A program made the translations under genes and the position numbers. Below are positions 32,969 through 42,225 of a stretch of 64,000 nt of DNA, one piece after another (the stretch's first letter is position 1; every line of letters starts with the position of its first letter). The notes below the pieces were generated by a model, which saw only the letters and a program-made list of their open reading frames with translations, made no database searches and had not been told where the DNA came from. Source of the DNA: Pelagomonas calceolata (Eukaryota > Sar > Pelagophyceae > Pelagomonadales > Pelagomonadaceae). Location of the stretch: positions 2,666,001-2,730,000 of the forward strand of contig CAKKNE010000003.1 in assembly GCA_918797485.1 (NCBI GenBank). The letters are read 5' to 3'.

Positions 32969-34384
32969 ATGCGCATCCCTGCGCTTTTGCTTTGTATACG
33001 TATCACAGCTGCCGTCTGGCCGAGCTATGACACCGCAGCACAGCTCCCAAAAGATGCCCGCGCACGCCTTGACCGCAATCTCGTCGTGACCGGTGCCGGC
33101 TGCGAGCGCACCCAATTGAGGCTGGACCAGCTACGCGAGCCACGCGAAGCCGCCGTCGCGGGCGGAGAACTAGCGAGACTGCTCAAGGTCGAGGATTGTG
33201 GAGTCGTGTGTCTACTGAGAGGCGCGCCCATTGCCCTTGTCGCCGCGACGGCCGATCTACGACGCTACGCTGGCGACACCATCGACGCGGCCCTCGAGGC
33301 TGGCGACCATTCAAGGGCCCACGCCGCCGAGAAAGAACTAGATGAGTGGTACGACCGCGACTGTTCCGCCGTCGAGCTGGGCTTCATCACCTATGGAAAC
33401 GCAGCAAACGTCTACTGGGTGCACCCGCGGTCCGGTGAGAGGCATATGCAGCGGCGTTTGATCCCGGGAGACGAGGGCACGGTCTGGCTCACCGCCGGCC
33501 TGGGGCATAGGTTTGTGGTCGTCGAAGAAGCTTCCGGCGAAACGCTGGGCGAATACGAGGCGACGCACGACGCCATTCACACAATCGTCGCAGCTCCTCG
33601 GCCTATATCAAAGCGCAGCGCCGAGCAGTGGAAGCGCACGGAGGACGACCTCCGAAAGTTCGAACAGAACCGCGCGAACCGCGTCAAAAGGACGTGGACC
33701 AAACGCGGTTATGATAGGGCGCCCTTACCACCTGCTCTTTTTGCGGATATTGCCACATACTGGTACAATAACGCCGCGACCTGTCTCGTGTATGAGGAGT
33801 GGGGTGCCGACAGCGCTCACGTGAATTGGTGGTCTGCGCCTCCTGAGATGTGCTACCTTCCGTTCGGGCTCAAAAGAAGGTGGCACGACGCGTTGCGGCC
33901 GCTCGTGGAGGCGTGGATCGGTGATGTAGAATTGGAGGACACGGACCTCTACGGCCTCCGGCGGTACACGCGCGGGAGCACGCTGATGCCTCATGTCGAC
34001 CGGGAGGAGACGCACGCCGCCTCAGTAATAGTGAACATCGGCCAGTACGGCATGGACGAGGCGTGGCCTTTGCAAATCTATGACCTGCATTCAGGAGAGA
34101 TGACGAACGTGACGATGGAACCGGGCGAGCTACTCTTCTACGAGTCAGCGAAATGCCTGCACGGGCGCGAGGTACCTTTACAAGGAGACGCGTTCGTGTC
34201 ATTGTTTGCCCACTATCGCCCGCGCGACGCGCCGCGCTGGTTCCTCGAGGACAAGACTGAGGCTTTAGAGTGGGCCTACGACGGGTTGCCGTACTCGCTG
34301 GGCGACGCGGAGGAGCAGGTCGGCTCGAGGACGCGGACGTTCGTCGTCGAGGACGCGTCGTCGCCGGCGTTGGGCGAGCTTTGA
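32969..34384 (+). CDS. VHL-beta-like plus 2OG-Fe(II) dioxygenase (prolyl 4-hydroxylase type)
   Basis: 471 residues. A signal peptide (MRIPALLLCIRITAAVW) starts the protein. At about residues 135-205 lies a VHL beta-domain-like segment: ELGFITYGNAANVYWV, then LIPGDEGTVWLTAGLGHRFV and GETLGEY. The C-terminal half is a 2-oxoglutarate/Fe(II) hydroxylase: YGLRRYTRGSTLMPHVDREE gives the H-x-D iron ligands, and LFYESAKCLHGREVPL the distal His, followed by the VSLFAHYRP strand with the likely 2OG-binding Arg. Secretory-pathway prolyl hydroxylation is the inferred activity; the substrate is unknown. N-terminal domains of this beta type occur, in my memory, on other algal P4H-like proteins, so the name VHL-like describes fold only. 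Confidence 0.85.
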   Translation: MRIPALLLCIRITAAVWPSYDTAAQLPKDARARLDRNLVVTGAGCERTQLRLDQLREPREAAVAGGELARLLKVEDCGVVCLLRGAPIALVAATADLRRYAGDTIDAALEAGDHSRAHAAEKELDEWYDRDCSAVELGFITYGNAANVYWVHPRSGERHMQRRLIPGDEGTVWLTAGLGHRFVVVEEASGETLGEYEATHDAIHTIVAAPRPISKRSAEQWKRTEDDLRKFEQNRANRVKRTWTKRGYDRAPLPPALFADIATYWYNNAATCLVYEEWGADSAHVNWWSAPPEMCYLPFGLKRRWHDALRPLVEAWIGDVELEDTDLYGLRRYTRGSTLMPHVDREETHAASVIVNIGQYGMDEAWPLQIYDLHSGEMTNVTMEPGELLFYESAKCLHGREVPLQGDAFVSLFAHYRPRDAPRWFLEDKTEALEWAYDGLPYSLGDAEEQVGSRTRTFVVEDASSPALGEL

Positions 34385-34444
34385 TTGTTTGTTGTAACTT
34401 CTAGTAGTAAATAAATTTCACACGGTTACACAACAAACAACACC

Positions 34445-36799
34445 TCAACCAAGGAACCCGCGCCGGAACCCCGACGACGACGAATTCGACCGCGAGCGCG
34501 ACCGCCGCGGCGCCGGCGCCGGCGCACTGGAGGAGGACGACGACCGCGAGCGAGCCGGTGCGTTCAGAAACCCGCGCCCGAAGCCGCCCGCGGGCTGGCG
34601 CAGCTTTCGACCCGTCCCCAAGCGCGCCTCCAAGCCGCCCAGGCAGCTCTTGTAGTCCGGGATATACGAACTCAGCGCACCGACGGACTCACGAGGCACC
34701 TTCGTCGGCGGCGCGACCTTCCGCCGCGCGCGGTCGAAGTCCTTGTCCTGGCCGCGCTTGATCAGCGTGATTGCGCGGCCGGTCGCGCCGGCGCGCGCCG
34801 CCCTGCCGACGCGATGGACGTAGTTCGACGCGTCCCGGGGCGCGTCGTAGTTGATCACTAACGACACGGAAGGCAGGTCGACGCCGCGCGCCAGGGCGTC
34901 GGACGCGACGAGCACCGTACACGGCATGTCATCCTCATCTAAGCGCCTCCGACACTCCTTGATGATCGCGTCCCGCCGCGCCGCGCCCGCCGCCGACGAC
35001 AGGGCCAGGACGCACTCCTCGCCCCCGAGCCACTGCCTCCGCAAACACCAGAGCTGCGCCAGGTGCGCCAGCCGCGTCACCGTGTCGACCGAGTTGCAAA
35101 AGACGATGATCAGCCGGCACTGCGCGCGCTCCCGCTCCAACAACGCAAATAAAGCCACGGGCTTCGACGCCGCGTCGCAGGAGACCGCGGACTCCGTGAG
35201 GCCGGCCGGGAGGCTCCGCGCGTGGTCGTCGGCCTTTTCATCCTTGAAGAAGCGCTCGGCACTCAGGCCGTCCAAGTGTTTTACGATCTCTTGGCCGTCG
35301 ACGACGGCACTGTACAAAAACAACGGCCGCGAGAGCTTCATCGCGTTCAGCTGCTGGGGGTCGTCTCCGAGTGTAGCAGAGAATAGGAACTTGGACAATC
35401 GGGTTCTATACCAAGGATGGGGCGCACCGGGAGCATTCAGGTTGTAGGGTCGTCGCGTCGTCGCGTCAAACGGCCGGAAGTCGGGCGTCACTTTGGCCGA
35501 GCCCTCCAGGTTCTGGTGCATGTCATCCAAGACAATCTGCGCCCAGTCCTGGTACGACTGGTCCAGCAGCCGGTCGGCCTCGTCCACTATCAAGTAACGG
35601 GCGTGTTGTAGCGTAAAACCGCGTAAATTCTCCACGAGGTCCACCAACCTACCTGGAGTAGCTACAATCACATCACACTGCCCGTCCACAATACCACCTT
35701 GCGGCACGGGCTCGCGGTCCTCCTCGGGCACGAGGTCGGGGAAGGGGAACTTGTGGAGCTGCCAGAAGCCCCACTTGCCCTCGGCCGGCCGCGGCCGCCG
35801 CGACGGCGGGATCAGGTCCCAATTCGGTTCTATGAGGACCTGCTCGTCGGGCTGGCCCGCCGCCAGGCAGATCCGCATCGGTATGTCCTCCATCTCCGGC
35901 TTCAGGGCTTCGAACACGGCGTGCACTTGCCTTGCTAACTCTCGCGACGGTACGACGACGACGCCGCGCACCCGAGGCACCCTTCGGTCGTGCAACCCGC
36001 TCAGGACGCTCAAAGCGTAGATGAGCGTCTTGCCCGACCCGGTAGGCGCACTCACCGCAATGTCCCGGCCAAGGCCGTGCATTTCCCGAGCCTCCGCGAT
36101 CGTCAGAGGTAAAGCTGCTCTCTGTATAGGGAAGAACTTCTCAATCCCAAACTTCCTAGTCTTCTGGCGCACTGACTCGGGGAGTAATTCAAAAACTTCC
36201 TCATCTTTCACGTCATACCTAGGCTCAGGGTCCACATACCTATCAGACTTATTCCCGAGCTTCTCGATCTCCGCGACACAAACTCTGAGTTTTTCGTTGT
36301 AGTCCTCTAACATACGTTTCTGCTCGTCCTTCGGTCGATCCGAGAACTTCGCCGGGAGTTGGTCCTTACTGACCCAATTGAGATGCTGTTCAGGTAACCC
36401 GAGGTCGGTCCAGGTCACTTCCTTCTCCTCGGCGAAATCTCGCTTCGACTCCTCCATCAACGGCTCGATCTTCTCCTTGACGAATTGCTTCGCGAACCGT
36501 ATGTCTTCTTCGTCGAACTGGTAGTTGAGCAAAGCGTCGCGCGCGGTCGCGCCGCCTTCATTAATAGCCTGCTCGAGCTGCCACTCCCTCAAGGCCTTCT
36601 GGTCCCAGGTCTCGTTGGACGGTGGGGGCGGCGGCACTGGTGGTACTGGTTTAGGAGGCGGCGGTGGCGGTGCTGGTGGAGGCGTCTTCTTCCGCGCGGG
36701 CGGCACCCTCCTCCGGCCGCCTCTACCGAAGACGGGCGGTGCCACTCCTAATGACTTGCCGGCTAATACACGCTTCTTCTTCTTCTTGAGGGGGTGCAT
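34445..36799 (-). CDS. DEAD-box RNA helicase, DDX51/Dbp6-like
   Basis: About 784 residues. Motifs in order: FFPIQRAALP (Q-like region), SAPTGSGKT (I), VVPSRELARQV (Ia), ATPGRLVD (Ib), VDEADRLLD (II, with the R after DEAD as in DDX51), FSAT (III), IVFCNS (IV), DALARGVDL (V) and HRVGRAARAG (VI). The N-terminus has a run of lysines and a long Pro tract; the C-terminus is Arg/Ser-rich. DDX51/Dbp6 acts in 60S ribosomal subunit assembly in the nucleolus, an inferred role here. The ATG at 36799 (MHPLKKKKKR) is taken; the frame upstream begins with GTG. It is convergent with the hydroxylase gene. Confidence 0.92.
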   Translation of the reverse strand: MHPLKKKKKRVLAGKSLGVAPPVFGRGGRRRVPPARKKTPPPAPPPPPPKPVPPVPPPPPSNETWDQKALREWQLEQAINEGGATARDALLNYQFDEEDIRFAKQFVKEKIEPLMEESKRDFAEEKEVTWTDLGLPEQHLNWVSKDQLPAKFSDRPKDEQKRMLEDYNEKLRVCVAEIEKLGNKSDRYVDPEPRYDVKDEEVFELLPESVRQKTRKFGIEKFFPIQRAALPLTIAEAREMHGLGRDIAVSAPTGSGKTLIYALSVLSGLHDRRVPRVRGVVVVPSRELARQVHAVFEALKPEMEDIPMRICLAAGQPDEQVLIEPNWDLIPPSRRPRPAEGKWGFWQLHKFPFPDLVPEEDREPVPQGGIVDGQCDVIVATPGRLVDLVENLRGFTLQHARYLIVDEADRLLDQSYQDWAQIVLDDMHQNLEGSAKVTPDFRPFDATTRRPYNLNAPGAPHPWYRTRLSKFLFSATLGDDPQQLNAMKLSRPLFLYSAVVDGQEIVKHLDGLSAERFFKDEKADDHARSLPAGLTESAVSCDAASKPVALFALLERERAQCRLIIVFCNSVDTVTRLAHLAQLWCLRRQWLGGEECVLALSSAAGAARRDAIIKECRRRLDEDDMPCTVLVASDALARGVDLPSVSLVINYDAPRDASNYVHRVGRAARAGATGRAITLIKRGQDKDFDRARRKVAPPTKVPRESVGALSSYIPDYKSCLGGLEARLGTGRKLRQPAGGFGRGFLNAPARSRSSSSSSAPAPAPRRSRSRSNSSSSGFRRGFLG

Positions 36800-36994
36800 G
36801 GCTGCTACTGTAGGTGCTGCCTGGTGCTGCACTTGGCTGCTGATGGTTTGCGCGATACGAAGCGGTCTGCAGTCGTTCGCGGCTGGTTGCAGAGGTCAAA
36901 CGAGCTGCGCGCGCAATCGCTCTGGTGCGCCGCGTGTGTTTATACGCCCTGCAGAGGCAGCAGAGCCTAGAATCGCGGCCGCCGAGTCCTGCAG

Positions 36995-37017
36995 TAAGGT
37001 ATCGGTATGGTACCTTA
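36995..37017. repeat. 7-bp hairpin in a divergent promoter
   Basis: TAAGGTA (36995-37001) and TACCTTA (37011-37017) flank a 9-base loop, inside a run of GGTAT/GGTAC words between the helicase and the next gene. No CTAG-bounded motif was found in this promoter. Confidence 0.4.
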
Positions 37018-37101
37018 TACCTCGGTATTAGGGGGTCAGGATCACGTTTTATAATTCACTGGCTTGTCAAACTTAGGCTGCCCCACGAACGAACGATAAA
37101 A

Positions 37102-37704
37102 ATGGCGCTAGGCCCAAGGAACCCCCACTTCGGCCAGGCGCCGTCCTTGGACGAAGAAGAAATAAGGGCGAGACTCTGGCGCCAGCGCCAGCAACAGCAG
37201 CAGCAGCAAAAAGCGCCCCCAACCACGAGCGCGGCGCCGCAAGAGGGCGAAAACCGCGCCTTCGACGCGAAAGTAGCCGCGCTAGCGCGACGGAAGGAAA
37301 TCATCCGCGAGGAGTGCTGGGCGGCCTTCGGCGGCCAGGGCGCGCCGGCCGAAGTGGGCGCGATTCCGGACTTTGACGCGAGCGTCGACGCGGCCTTCGC
37401 GGCCGTGCGTCGGGCGGACAAAAGGAAGCAGGAGGAGGATTTCGAGCGGGCCGTGCAGAAGGAGATGGCTTCTCTGATGTCCGACGTGAAGGCTGAAGTT
37501 CGACAACAACAAAGGGAGAGCAAGGCCTCGCCCGTGCGACGGGAGGCCAAGGAGAGCGTGGCCGACATCTTCGGCGGGGCGGAACCGCGCTTCCCGCCGA
37601 ACCGGCGCCGCGAGGCGAAGGACGACGCGGCCGAGGCCAAGCTTCAGTCGTCCCAGCGCTTCCGCCACCAGCAGCGCGGCGCGTCGTCGATCGTCTTCGG
37701 GTAA
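37102..37704 (+). CDS. small charged protein, family not recognised
   Basis: 200 residues from the ATG at 37102. The start is MALGPRNPHFGQAPSLDEEE, followed by a Gln-rich run (about residues 28-36) and a helical, charged middle part (KVAALARRKEIIREECWAAF; EEDFERAVQKEMASLMSDV). The tail is Arg/Gln-rich and ends GASSIVFG. Nothing suggests membrane segments or an enzyme. Codon use is like that of its neighbours, and the tight convergent spacing to the NTF2-like gene supports a real gene. Function unknown. Confidence 0.65.
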   Translation: MALGPRNPHFGQAPSLDEEEIRARLWRQRQQQQQQQKAPPTTSAAPQEGENRAFDAKVAALARRKEIIREECWAAFGGQGAPAEVGAIPDFDASVDAAFAAVRRADKRKQEEDFERAVQKEMASLMSDVKAEVRQQQRESKASPVRREAKESVADIFGGAEPRFPPNRRREAKDDAAEAKLQSSQRFRHQQRGASSIVFG

Positions 37705-37780
37705 GGGTCCATTCGTTTGATGTCGCGGCGGCGGCGGCGGGGGGACCAGCGACTCTCGCACGTGGTCTCTCTCGAGAGCC

Positions 37781-37830
37781 TAGAGGGCACGAACCCTATG
37801 GACTCGGATCCGAGTCCCCCGGGCCCTCTA
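37781..37830. repeat. nested palindrome between convergent genes
   Basis: TAGAGGGC (37781-37788) pairs with GCCCTCTA (37823-37830). Inside is a perfect 18-bp palindrome, GGACTCGGATCCGAGTCC, at 37800-37817. A further CTCTCGAGAG lies just before at 37769-37778. It sits in the roughly 200-bp gap between two stop codons, so a transcription-ending or barrier role is possible. Confidence 0.6.
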
Positions 37831-37910
37831 ACACCCCCCCCTTCGCTAGACCATCCACCGATAACAAAGTCTAACACACACAATAGCTTATGATGTTCGT
37901 CTTCGGCTGG

Positions 37911-38573
37911 CTACGTCCCGATGAGGTAGCCCAGCCCCCCGATGCCCAGCGCCGCGGCGCCCGCGCCGAACGCCGTCAGCAGCGGCCGGATCAACAACCC
38001 GACGACGCGCCACGGCGCCTCGGCGATGTCGACGACTCTTTCCAACTTGCCCTCGGCGTTGGTGGTCGCTAGAGATAAACCGCGAGACAACGGGAAGGGC
38101 TTCCCATCAACCTCGACGTGCCATTCGACACCCACCGACTTCTGCCCGTCGCAGGCCACTTTGTCGACGATGAGCTGCAGGTCGAAGGGCAGGTTCAATT
38201 TCTTCGACACGAACGCAGGATGCCACTCCAGCGCGCCGGAGAACGCGGCCTTGCCCCGGCAAATTGTGGACTCTCCTAACAGCAAGTCCTCATAGACCAC
38301 GTCGTCAGCTAGTAAGTCAGCAACAGCGCGGCCATCGCGCGCATTAAAGGCGTCGTACAATGCCCTGATCTGTTGTTTCGGGGTCGCGGTGGCGTGCCGG
38401 TGGCCCACCTCGAGTGTTGCCAGCTCCGCGTCGATCTCCGCGCGCTGCCTCCGGAGCTCGGCGACGCGGTCGGTTTTCACGGGTGCCACGCCGTTGAGCG
38501 GTGCGAGCGCGAGCGCGGGTCGGCAGAGGACGGCGGCGCAGAGCGCTACGCGTCGTCGTCGTCCTCGTCCCAT
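37911..38573 (-). CDS. NTF2-like (SnoaL-type) protein with targeting peptide
   Basis: 220 residues. MGRGRRRRVALCAAVLCRPALALAP is a signal-peptide-type start. After a short coiled segment (ELRRQRAEIDAELATLE), residues about 65-185 have the NTF2-like cone-fold pattern: IRALYDAFNARDGRAVADLL, DDVVYEDLLLGE, then paired strands with GVEWHVEVDGKPFPLSRG. A hydrophobic C-terminal segment (LLIRPLLTAFGAGAAALGIG) suggests membrane association. Similar predicted plastid proteins occur in diatoms and other algae by general knowledge. No catalytic residues can be assigned. Confidence 0.75.
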   Translation of the reverse strand: MGRGRRRRVALCAAVLCRPALALAPLNGVAPVKTDRVAELRRQRAEIDAELATLEVGHRHATATPKQQIRALYDAFNARDGRAVADLLADDVVYEDLLLGESTICRGKAAFSGALEWHPAFVSKKLNLPFDLQLIVDKVACDGQKSVGVEWHVEVDGKPFPLSRGLSLATTNAEGKLERVVDIAEAPWRVVGLLIRPLLTAFGAGAAALGIGGLGYLIGT

Positions 38574-39043
38574 GGCAGAGCTGCAGCAACTAGGGGGGCT
38601 CTCCACGCAAGGAGAGCAGAGTTCCTTCGAGCGCGCTGTCGTGCACAACGAAAAAGGCTTCCAGCACGTGTTCAATACCACCAGGGACGCGTATCAGCGG
38701 CAATTGAGCTCCAGCTCTTTGCTCCAGCTCCTTGTCATCGAGCTGGCTGCTGGCTTGGTGGGGTGGTCGAAGCGCCGCAAAGGAGGCGGTGTAATCATTA
38801 TCCGGGACTGCTCTTTCCGCAAAACAAGGGCTGGGCGCGAGCGCGCGAAACCCGCTCAGTCCAAAACTCGAGCATGCCAAGCTGGCAGCCATTGTGGCAT
38901 CTGTGCCTGCAATTGGAGCGTCAGAGCACGCACGCATACAGCGCTTACCACCTGCAGCAAGTACGCCAAGCGCATCGTGCTACAACGAGAGCAGTACACA
39001 CGGAGAGCACAATCCAAAAAGCCTCTCCGGTGAGAAAACAACG

Positions 39044-40352
39044 ATGCTGCGCCAAGCGCTGAACCGCACGAGTCGCGCATTCAGCAGTCTCGACGCCTCG
39101 AAGCTTAAAATAGAGCGCTGCGCCACACCCGCGCAACCGCCAGCGAACGAAGCACTCGTCGGCCAGTGGGGCCGCATCTTCTCGCCCCACATGCTTCGCG
39201 TGGACTGGACCGCCAGCGACGGCTGGAGCGCACCGAGAATCCAGCCCCACGGACCCCTCCAATTGTCCCCGGCGGCGATGACGCTCCACTACGCGCTGCA
39301 ATGCTTCGAAGGGATGAAGGCCTACCGCGGCGACGACGACGCGATACGACTATTCAGACCAGATTTAAATGCGAGGCGCATGACCTCGTCCCTCCAACGG
39401 CTGGCGATGCCGACGTTTGACGAGACGGCATTTGTTGAATTACTCAAGCGCTATGTAGAGGTGGAGCAAGAGTGGGTCCCTAGGGGCGAAGGTCATTCGA
39501 TGTACTTGAGGCCGACCTGTGTGGCCACGGACCCGTTTTTGGGGGTGGGCGTGCCGCAGGAGGCGACGCTGTATGTGATTGCGTCTCCGGTGGGGCCCTA
39601 CTTTCCCGTGCGCGGTCGGCGTCCGTCCTCGAAGCGTCTGCTCGAAGGCGTGGAGGGTCATCGGTTCTCTTCGACGACGGCGTCGCGTCGATGGCGTGCT
39701 GGCGCCATAACCACGCCATCGCCGCGACAATATTGTAAGACACTCGACGCGACGCCCCGCGCAGGACGGCTTCAAGCCGATAACGGTCGTCGCCGATACG
39801 GTGAATGTGCGGGCGTGGCCCGGCGGCGCCGGCGATACTAAAATAGGGGGCAACTACGCCCCCACCATAAAACCGGTGCTGGACGCCGCGGCCCAGACGG
39901 ACGGGCGGGCCCAGCAGGTCCTGTTCCTGTTCGGCGACGACCACCGCGTGACGGAGGTCGGGAGCATGAACGTCTTTGTGGTCCTGCGGACTGCATCAGG
40001 TGTTGAGCTCGTGACGGCGCCGTTAAGTGGCGACATCCTGCCGGGCGTGACGCGGCGGTCTATATTAGATTTGGCGCGGGCCGATCCCGCGTCGGTAGGT
40101 GTGGACGTCGTGTCGGAGCGTGTTTTTACGATGCCCGAGGTGGTCGCGGCGTCTCGCGAAGGCAGGCTGCTCGAGGTCTTCGGCGCCGGCACCGCGGCCG
40201 TCGTCTGCCCCGTGCGCGAGGTCGTCTACCAGGGTTCGTCCATCGACGTGCCCACCGGCGGCGGCGCGGGCCCCGTCGCGAGCGAGCTCTGGCGGCGCCT
40301 CTCGGACGCGCACTACGGCCGGGACGCGTCCGGCTGGGCCGTAGCTATTTAA
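39044..40352 (+). CDS. branched-chain amino acid aminotransferase, two exons
   Basis: PLP enzyme that interconverts Leu, Ile and Val with their 2-oxo acids. Exons 39044-39607 and 39765-40352 give 383 residues; the intron (GTGCGC...GCGCAG, 157 bp, phase 0) joins VIASPVGPYFP to DGFKPITVVADTV. Landmarks are LHYALQCFEGMKAYRG, RPDLNARRM, then VRAWPGGAGDTKIGGNY with the PLP-binding Lys in TKIGGNYAP. EVGSMNVFV, LSGDILPGVTRRS and FGAGTAAVV complete the fold-type IV pattern. The first 25 residues (MLRQALNRTSRAFSSLD) look mitochondrial. The intron contains a 10-bp hairpin (39689-39698/39712-39721). Confidence in the splice sites is high because both frame and conserved sequence agree. Confidence 0.95.
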
Positions 40353-40363
40353 GTTGTTAATAA

Positions 40364-41023
40364 TTATGCGAAGAGGAGGTAGTAGAGCGCCGCGGCGGCC
40401 GCGACGACCGACCCGTAGAAATAGAGCGACGACCCCGACTGTACCGCGACCTCCTCCTCGTCATCATCATACTCGAGGGACTTGTCGTAGGTCGACGTGT
40501 TCTCGTCCCAGATGCACGCGGGTTTCGACGAGGGGTCCGGCAGGTTTTTCAGGGCGGCGTCCACGGCTGCTGCCCAGGTCGCCATGTCCTTGACGCCTCG
40601 CTCCTTCTCCCGGACATCGATCTCCGCCCGTTTCACCATGCGCCGGCTCCCGCACTTCTCCAGCAGCGAATCCGTCAAGCGCGGGCAGTTCATGTAGGTA
40701 TCAAAATGCGAGTCGCCGAAGCCCAACACGGCGTGCTGGCACCCCTGGAACGGCGACTCGGCTTTGAAGGTCGCCCGATACAGCGCCCCGAGAAAATCGT
40801 CGTAGTTGTACGGCGCGTCGCCCTGGCGAAACGACGACGTCGCGATGATGATCGCGTCGTGGCTCGTCGCGAGCGTTTCCAGGCCCTGCTTCGCGGCGGC
40901 GTTGCCGTCGATGACATCCACGACGGTCCAGGCGCCCGCGGCCTTCCACTGCGCCGCGAGTTCCTTAATAGCTTTCTCGGCCGTGCCGGACTCGCTGCCA
41001 AAAACGACGAGGGCTTTGGGCAT
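40364..41023 (-). CDS. tail-anchored flavodoxin-like protein
   Basis: 219 residues. An FMN-binding flavodoxin fold opens the protein: VVFGSESGTAEKAIKELA (phosphate loop), then IIIATSSFRQGDAPYNYDDF and AVLGFGDSHFDTYMNCP (isoalloxazine-contact loops). An acidic linker (YDDDEEEV) leads to a C-terminal membrane helix (LYFYGSVVAAAAALYYLLFA) with no sequence behind it, a tail anchor. It resembles the FMN domain of diflavin reductases without the FAD/NADPH domain, so it probably carries electrons between membrane partners. It is convergent with the aminotransferase (12 bp between stops). Confidence 0.88.
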   Translation of the reverse strand: MPKALVVFGSESGTAEKAIKELAAQWKAAGAWTVVDVIDGNAAAKQGLETLATSHDAIIIATSSFRQGDAPYNYDDFLGALYRATFKAESPFQGCQHAVLGFGDSHFDTYMNCPRLTDSLLEKCGSRRMVKRAEIDVREKERGVKDMATWAAAVDAALKNLPDPSSKPACIWDENTSTYDKSLEYDDDEEEVAVQSGSSLYFYGSVVAAAAALYYLLFA

Positions 41024-41165
41024 GGTTGCTTGTTATTGATTGCAGCGATGCGTTTCTTTTCTCGTTTGCAAAGCGGATCAGACTTGCGTACAGCAATGCT
41101 CTCCTCTCTGTAGTGGTGCAAAACCGGCAGCGTACCACGTGGGCTGCGTTTGATCGCGTAGCTCC

Positions 41166-41187
41166 CTAGCGGCCAGTAAGACACTAG
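41166..41187 (-). promoter_or_regulatory. CTAG-bounded promoter motif, copy 10
   Basis: On the minus strand reads CTAGTGTCTTACT then GGCCGCTAG, one base from the main form. It is 143 bp from the flavodoxin ATG and 241 bp from the CFAP97-like ATG. Confidence 0.62.
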
Positions 41188-41427
41188 CACCCATCGGTAT
41201 TTCCGCCAGAAGGATGAACTCCGCCCAACAACAACTCCAGGCAGTCCGCGAGCGGCTAGACAACTCCCGAGAGGAACGCCGGGCGCGGAGAGGCTGCCCT
41301 AACGCGGGACAGAGGCACACACCACAAGCGCCCGCAGCGCATCCCCTGGGCAGCCCCCGGCCCGTTCAACAGGCCACACGAGTCACCGCAGCGAGACGCC
41401 GCCGCCGCGCTCCTCACAGCAACTAAC

Positions 41428-42216
41428 ATGAGGAGGGGGCCAGCATGGGCGCCCATCAACGCGCCCGAGGACGCCGTCTCGAGAGCGCGGGAAGAAAAAC
41501 AAATAAGAACCTTTTTTAGGAGAGTCAAGAAAGTAGGCCCGGTCACGGACACGTCCGCGCCGCGCGGCTACGGGCTGCCGCACTTCCAGCAAAACACGAA
41601 GGCGATTGAAGACAAGCTCAAGTGGCAGAACAAGATCAGCCACGAGAATCAAATTTTGATGAAGTCGATCGTGCACATCATGGAGAACGGGACTCCTCTG
41701 TCTCAGAAACCAGATATGGCTCGCGTAAGATTAAGAAGGAACATGGCCTACAACAAGGCTATCACGGACAAGATCAAGAAGGATGAATTAAGGAAGCACA
41801 ATAGATATTTCGCCGGTCGATTGCGGAAGACGCAAGCCACGCCATCTACGAGTCACGCGTCGCACGCGAAGTTCTACGAGGACCAGGCCTATTATCGGAG
41901 GAACATGGGTCGAGCGGTGCGCATGAAGCCCCTCGGCAAACGCGGAAGCACGGGCACCGTCGTTACTGGAGAGTCTTCTGTTCAGGATCAAGAGTACGCG
42001 GAGCTCCGAAAGATCGCGGATTCAGTAGACTTAACGAGGGAGACGCTGAAGACGCCCGGCCTCAAATTACTCACGGCGAAGCAAATTAGGGATGATACGG
42101 CGAAGGCGCACGGCTACGAGTTACTACCGGAGCACTCGCGGATGTTCCTGCCGATCGCGATGGCCTCGGCCCTCAAGGCGCCGAAGGGTGACTACGGCGA
42201 CCGCCTAAGAGAATAG
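41428..42216 (+). CDS. CFAP97/Hemingway-like protein (tentative)
   Basis: 262 residues from the ATG at 41428. A basic, helical N-terminal half contains KLKWQNKISHENQILMKSIV, which resembles the ENQ-LL-K core of the CFAP97 (Hemingway/KIAA1430) family of axonemal proteins, followed by MARVRLRRNMAYNKAITDKI and another basic helix. The C-terminal part is less charged. No membrane or enzyme features are visible. If the assignment holds it would be a flagellar protein, consistent with the FAM184 and kinesin genes in this window. The match is short, so the family call is uncertain. Confidence 0.6.
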   Translation: MRRGPAWAPINAPEDAVSRAREEKQIRTFFRRVKKVGPVTDTSAPRGYGLPHFQQNTKAIEDKLKWQNKISHENQILMKSIVHIMENGTPLSQKPDMARVRLRRNMAYNKAITDKIKKDELRKHNRYFAGRLRKTQATPSTSHASHAKFYEDQAYYRRNMGRAVRMKPLGKRGSTGTVVTGESSVQDQEYAELRKIADSVDLTRETLKTPGLKLLTAKQIRDDTAKAHGYELLPEHSRMFLPIAMASALKAPKGDYGDRLRE

Positions 42217-42225
42217 TAAACACAC

